This document shows positions 62,210 through 64,000 of a stretch of 64,000 nt of DNA, piece by piece. The notes under the pieces are model-generated. The model did no database searches. It had not been told where the DNA came from and saw only the letters and a list, made by a program, of their open reading frames with translations. Position numbers and translations under genes: made by a program. Numbering within the stretch: the stretch's first letter is position 1; every line of letters starts with the position of its first letter. The DNA is from Verrucomicrobiaceae bacterium (GTDB taxonomy: Bacteria > Verrucomicrobiota > Verrucomicrobiia > Verrucomicrobiales > DEV007): positions 62,001-126,000 of the forward strand of contig SHBV01000001.1 in assembly GCA_004211885.1 (NCBI GenBank), read 5' to 3'.

Positions 62210-62680
62210 ATGGCATCGGTAAATAAAGTTATTCTTATTGGGAATTGTACTCGTGATCCGGAGGTTCGTTATACTCCAAAGGGCACGGCGGTAGCAGACA
62301 TTGGTATGGCTCTAAATCGTTACTTTTCATCTGATGGTGGAGAGAAGCGCGAAGAGACAACATTCGTTGATGTGACTCTTTGGGGTAGGCAGGCTGAGGT
62401 CGCTGGTGAATACCTTAAGAAAGGTCGTCCTGTATACATTGAGGGTAGATTACAAATGGACAGTTGGGATGATAAGAATACTGGCCAAAAAAGAACCAAA
62501 TTAAAAATTGTTGGTGAGCAAATGCAATTGCTTGGTAGCCGGGATGGAGGAGGCGGTGGATCCAGTTCTCAGCAACGCGGAGAAAGCTCTCAGTCCAATC
62601 AAAGTGCCCCTCAGAGTTCCGGAGGAAATGATGGGGCTCAATTTGAGACTGATTCCGATGATGACGACATTCCCTTTTAA
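62210..62680 (+). CDS. ssb: Single-stranded DNA-binding protein
   Basis: The start MASVNKVILIGNCTRDPEVRY at 62210 is preferred to an upstream TTG at 62117, because the extra 31 residues are not in the family; 156 residues. An OB-fold covers residues 1-110 (VILIGNCTRDPEVRYTPKGT; DVTLWGRQAEVAGEYLKKGRPVYIEGRL). The linker is Gly/Ser/Gln-rich, and the C-terminal tip DDDIPF binds partner proteins. It binds ssDNA in replication and repair. It follows rpsF by 123 bases, with a hairpin between. Confidence 0.96.
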   Translation: MASVNKVILIGNCTRDPEVRYTPKGTAVADIGMALNRYFSSDGGEKREETTFVDVTLWGRQAEVAGEYLKKGRPVYIEGRLQMDSWDDKNTGQKRTKLKIVGEQMQLLGSRDGGGGGSSSQQRGESSQSNQSAPQSSGGNDGAQFETDSDDDDIPF

Positions 62681-62740
62681 GGAATAGAGTCTAAGGATGT
62701 TGGATAAAGATTCCTTATCCTTACTTATCCAGGTCATTTT

Positions 62741-64000
62741 TTAATCGACTGTCGTATTAATGATACCGTCTGAGACCCGAGTCTCTAACTTGTCTCCTGA
62801 ATTTACGTTTTTGGTCGATGTAATTAATTTTCCATCCTTGCTGTGGGTCAGTGAAAATCCTCGATCCAGTACAGATTCTGGACCAAGAGTCTTAATGGCA
62901 ACGGCTGCCTTCTCACAACGTTCATTTGATTGGTTAATGAGGCTCTGAGCAGCATTCTGCAGTCTATTATCGAGAATCTTAAACTGGCCAAGGACGGTTT
63001 CTAGTTGCTTCGCTGGGTGACACATACTGACTCGGTTCCCCAAATCACTTATCGAATCTTTCTTTTCTCTGAGGGAATCCATGAGGGCTGATTTGAGGGA
63101 GTCCATCTTCAAATCAATGCTCTGATCCAGATCCGCAAGTTTGCGCTGAGGCTCATTAATTAAAGTATTTGTTCCCAGATAATCGAGTCTTTCTTTCCAA
63201 CGGTCCAGCGTGTCGCTGACACGGTAAGAGAGCGATTTATTGATACTTTGAAGCTGGTTTCTGATTTCCTGTGCATCGGGCACAAGGAGTTCTGCTGCTG
63301 CGCTTGGAGTCGGTGCACGCATGTCAGCAGTGAAGTCAGAGATGGTATAATCAATCTCATGCCCGACAGCAGACACTACAGGTAAACTTAATGAGCTGAT
63401 TGCTCTTGCTGTTTTTTCTTCGTTAAATGGCCAGAGGTCCTCGAGGCTGCCCCCTCCTCGGGTCAGTAGGACCGTGTCGATTTTAATTTTTCCTTCTTGT
63501 GACCAATTCTCAATATTATGAATTGCATCGGCAATTTCTTTTGCGGCAATGCTACCCTGAACCAGTACGGGGTAGATGATAACATTGACCCAGGAAGCTC
63601 GACGTTTAAGGACGCTCAGTACGTCTTTGATTGCGGCACCGGTCGGTGAGGTGATAATGCAAATTGTATTTGGAAATATTGGAATTGGTAATTTGGTTTG
63701 GGAGTCGAATAGCCCCTCCTCATTGAGTTTATTTTTGAGGGCTTCAAATTTTTTCTGGAGGGCTCCGAGTCCTTTCAGTTGTCCTTGGCGCACTATGAGT
63801 TGGTAATTGCCTCTGGGCTCATAAACAGTAACATCGCCAAAGAGTTGTATTTCCTGCCCATCCTCCAGATCCACGCCCAGCCTGGTCGCGTTTCCACGGA
63901 AGAGAACACATGATAATTGTGAGCCCTTATCTTTGAGAGTGAAGTATTGATGACCTGAGGCCTGTTTCCTGAGATTACTAATTTCACCTTCTACCCAGAC
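62741..64000 (-). CDS. xseA: Exodeoxyribonuclease VII large subunit (N-terminus beyond the window)
   Basis: The minus frame is open from the window end to the stop at 62741, 419 residues visible. An internal GTG at 63874 is not the true start because the coding sequence continues: VWVEGEISNLRKQASGHQYFTLKDKGSQLSC is the OB-like N-terminal domain, followed by VDLEDGQEIQLFGDVTVYEPRGNYQLIVRQ. The catalytic core ITSPTGAAIKDVLSVLKRR and LLTRGGGSLEDLWPFNEEKTARAI (with the catalytic Asp) and SAVGHEIDYTISDFTADMRAPTPSAAAELLVP follow. Coiled coils fill the C-terminus. Exo VII degrades ssDNA with XseB, which is not visible. It is convergent with ssb. Confidence 0.97.
   Translation of the reverse strand, partial: VWVEGEISNLRKQASGHQYFTLKDKGSQLSCVLFRGNATRLGVDLEDGQEIQLFGDVTVYEPRGNYQLIVRQGQLKGLGALQKKFEALKNKLNEEGLFDSQTKLPIPIFPNTICIITSPTGAAIKDVLSVLKRRASWVNVIIYPVLVQGSIAAKEIADAIHNIENWSQEGKIKIDTVLLTRGGGSLEDLWPFNEEKTARAISSLSLPVVSAVGHEIDYTISDFTADMRAPTPSAAAELLVPDAQEIRNQLQSINKSLSYRVSDTLDRWKERLDYLGTNTLINEPQRKLADLDQSIDLKMDSLKSALMDSLREKKDSISDLGNRVSMCHPAKQLETVLGQFKILDNRLQNAAQSLINQSNERCEKAAVAIKTLGPESVLDRGFSLTHSKDGKLITSTKNVNSGDKLETRVSDGIINTTVD

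Overview
The window looks like a chromosome segment of an uncultured, probably aquatic member of the Verrucomicrobiota. The evidence is family content, not a phylogeny: two DUF1549/DUF1553 + DUF1501 modules, planctomycete-type cytochrome c and TIGR02604-like dehydrogenase proteins, very large secreted proteins rich in TSP3 repeats, a CotH/lamin-tail protein, an exosortase-linked polysaccharide locus, an A+T-leaning composition, and few recognisable Shine-Dalgarno sequences. No rRNA, tRNA, CRISPR array, transposase or prophage gene was seen.

Layout. 1-3.3 kb: partial ThuA-like gene and an OsmC gene (minus), then an RibK-like small protein coupled to an ABC-2 exporter. 3.4-11.3 kb: DUF1549/DUF1553, DUF1501 and cytochrome c genes, a ribbon-helix-helix-like protein with a small acidic partner, and a large propeller/cytochrome protein. 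11.3-14.2 kb: K+ channel, DUF1080 lipoprotein, imelysin-like protein. 14.1-23.0 kb (minus): two giant secreted proteins sharing a lectin-like domain present once in one and three times in the other. 23.2-26.9 kb (minus): a CRTAC1-type FG-GAP/ASPIC-UnbV/TlpA/TPR gene whose single frame is broken by one TGA followed by a bacterial SECIS-like hairpin; this is the best candidate here for something new, a selenoprotein of about 1,228 residues. 27.1-31.8 kb: second DUF1549/DUF1553-DUF1501 module and a PQQ-type propeller. 31.8-35.5 kb: an atypical methyltransferase beside an apparently truncated gene, an unknown gene, a P-II gene with a sigma-54-like promoter and a strong terminator, and a lipoprotein. 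35.7-39.2 kb: dnaE.

39.3-59.3 kb is an exopolysaccharide locus. It opens with a GbsR/MarR-like regulator (with a perfect inverted repeat over its probable promoter) and a NusG-like antiterminator. A WecG/TagA glycosyltransferase, flippase, UDP-GlcNAc 2-epimerase, two GT4-like glycosyltransferases, two O-antigen polymerase/ligase proteins, a methyltransferase, a Stealth phosphotransferase and a huge beta-helix/TSP3/LamG protein follow. It closes with a minus-strand unit of exosortase, EpsI-like protein and FkbM methyltransferase.

59.4-64 kb is housekeeping: prs, rplY, pth, rpsF and ssb, with xseA convergent and running off the window. The overall picture is a bacterium that invests heavily in secreted adhesive or polysaccharide-active proteins and in a capsule or EPS.
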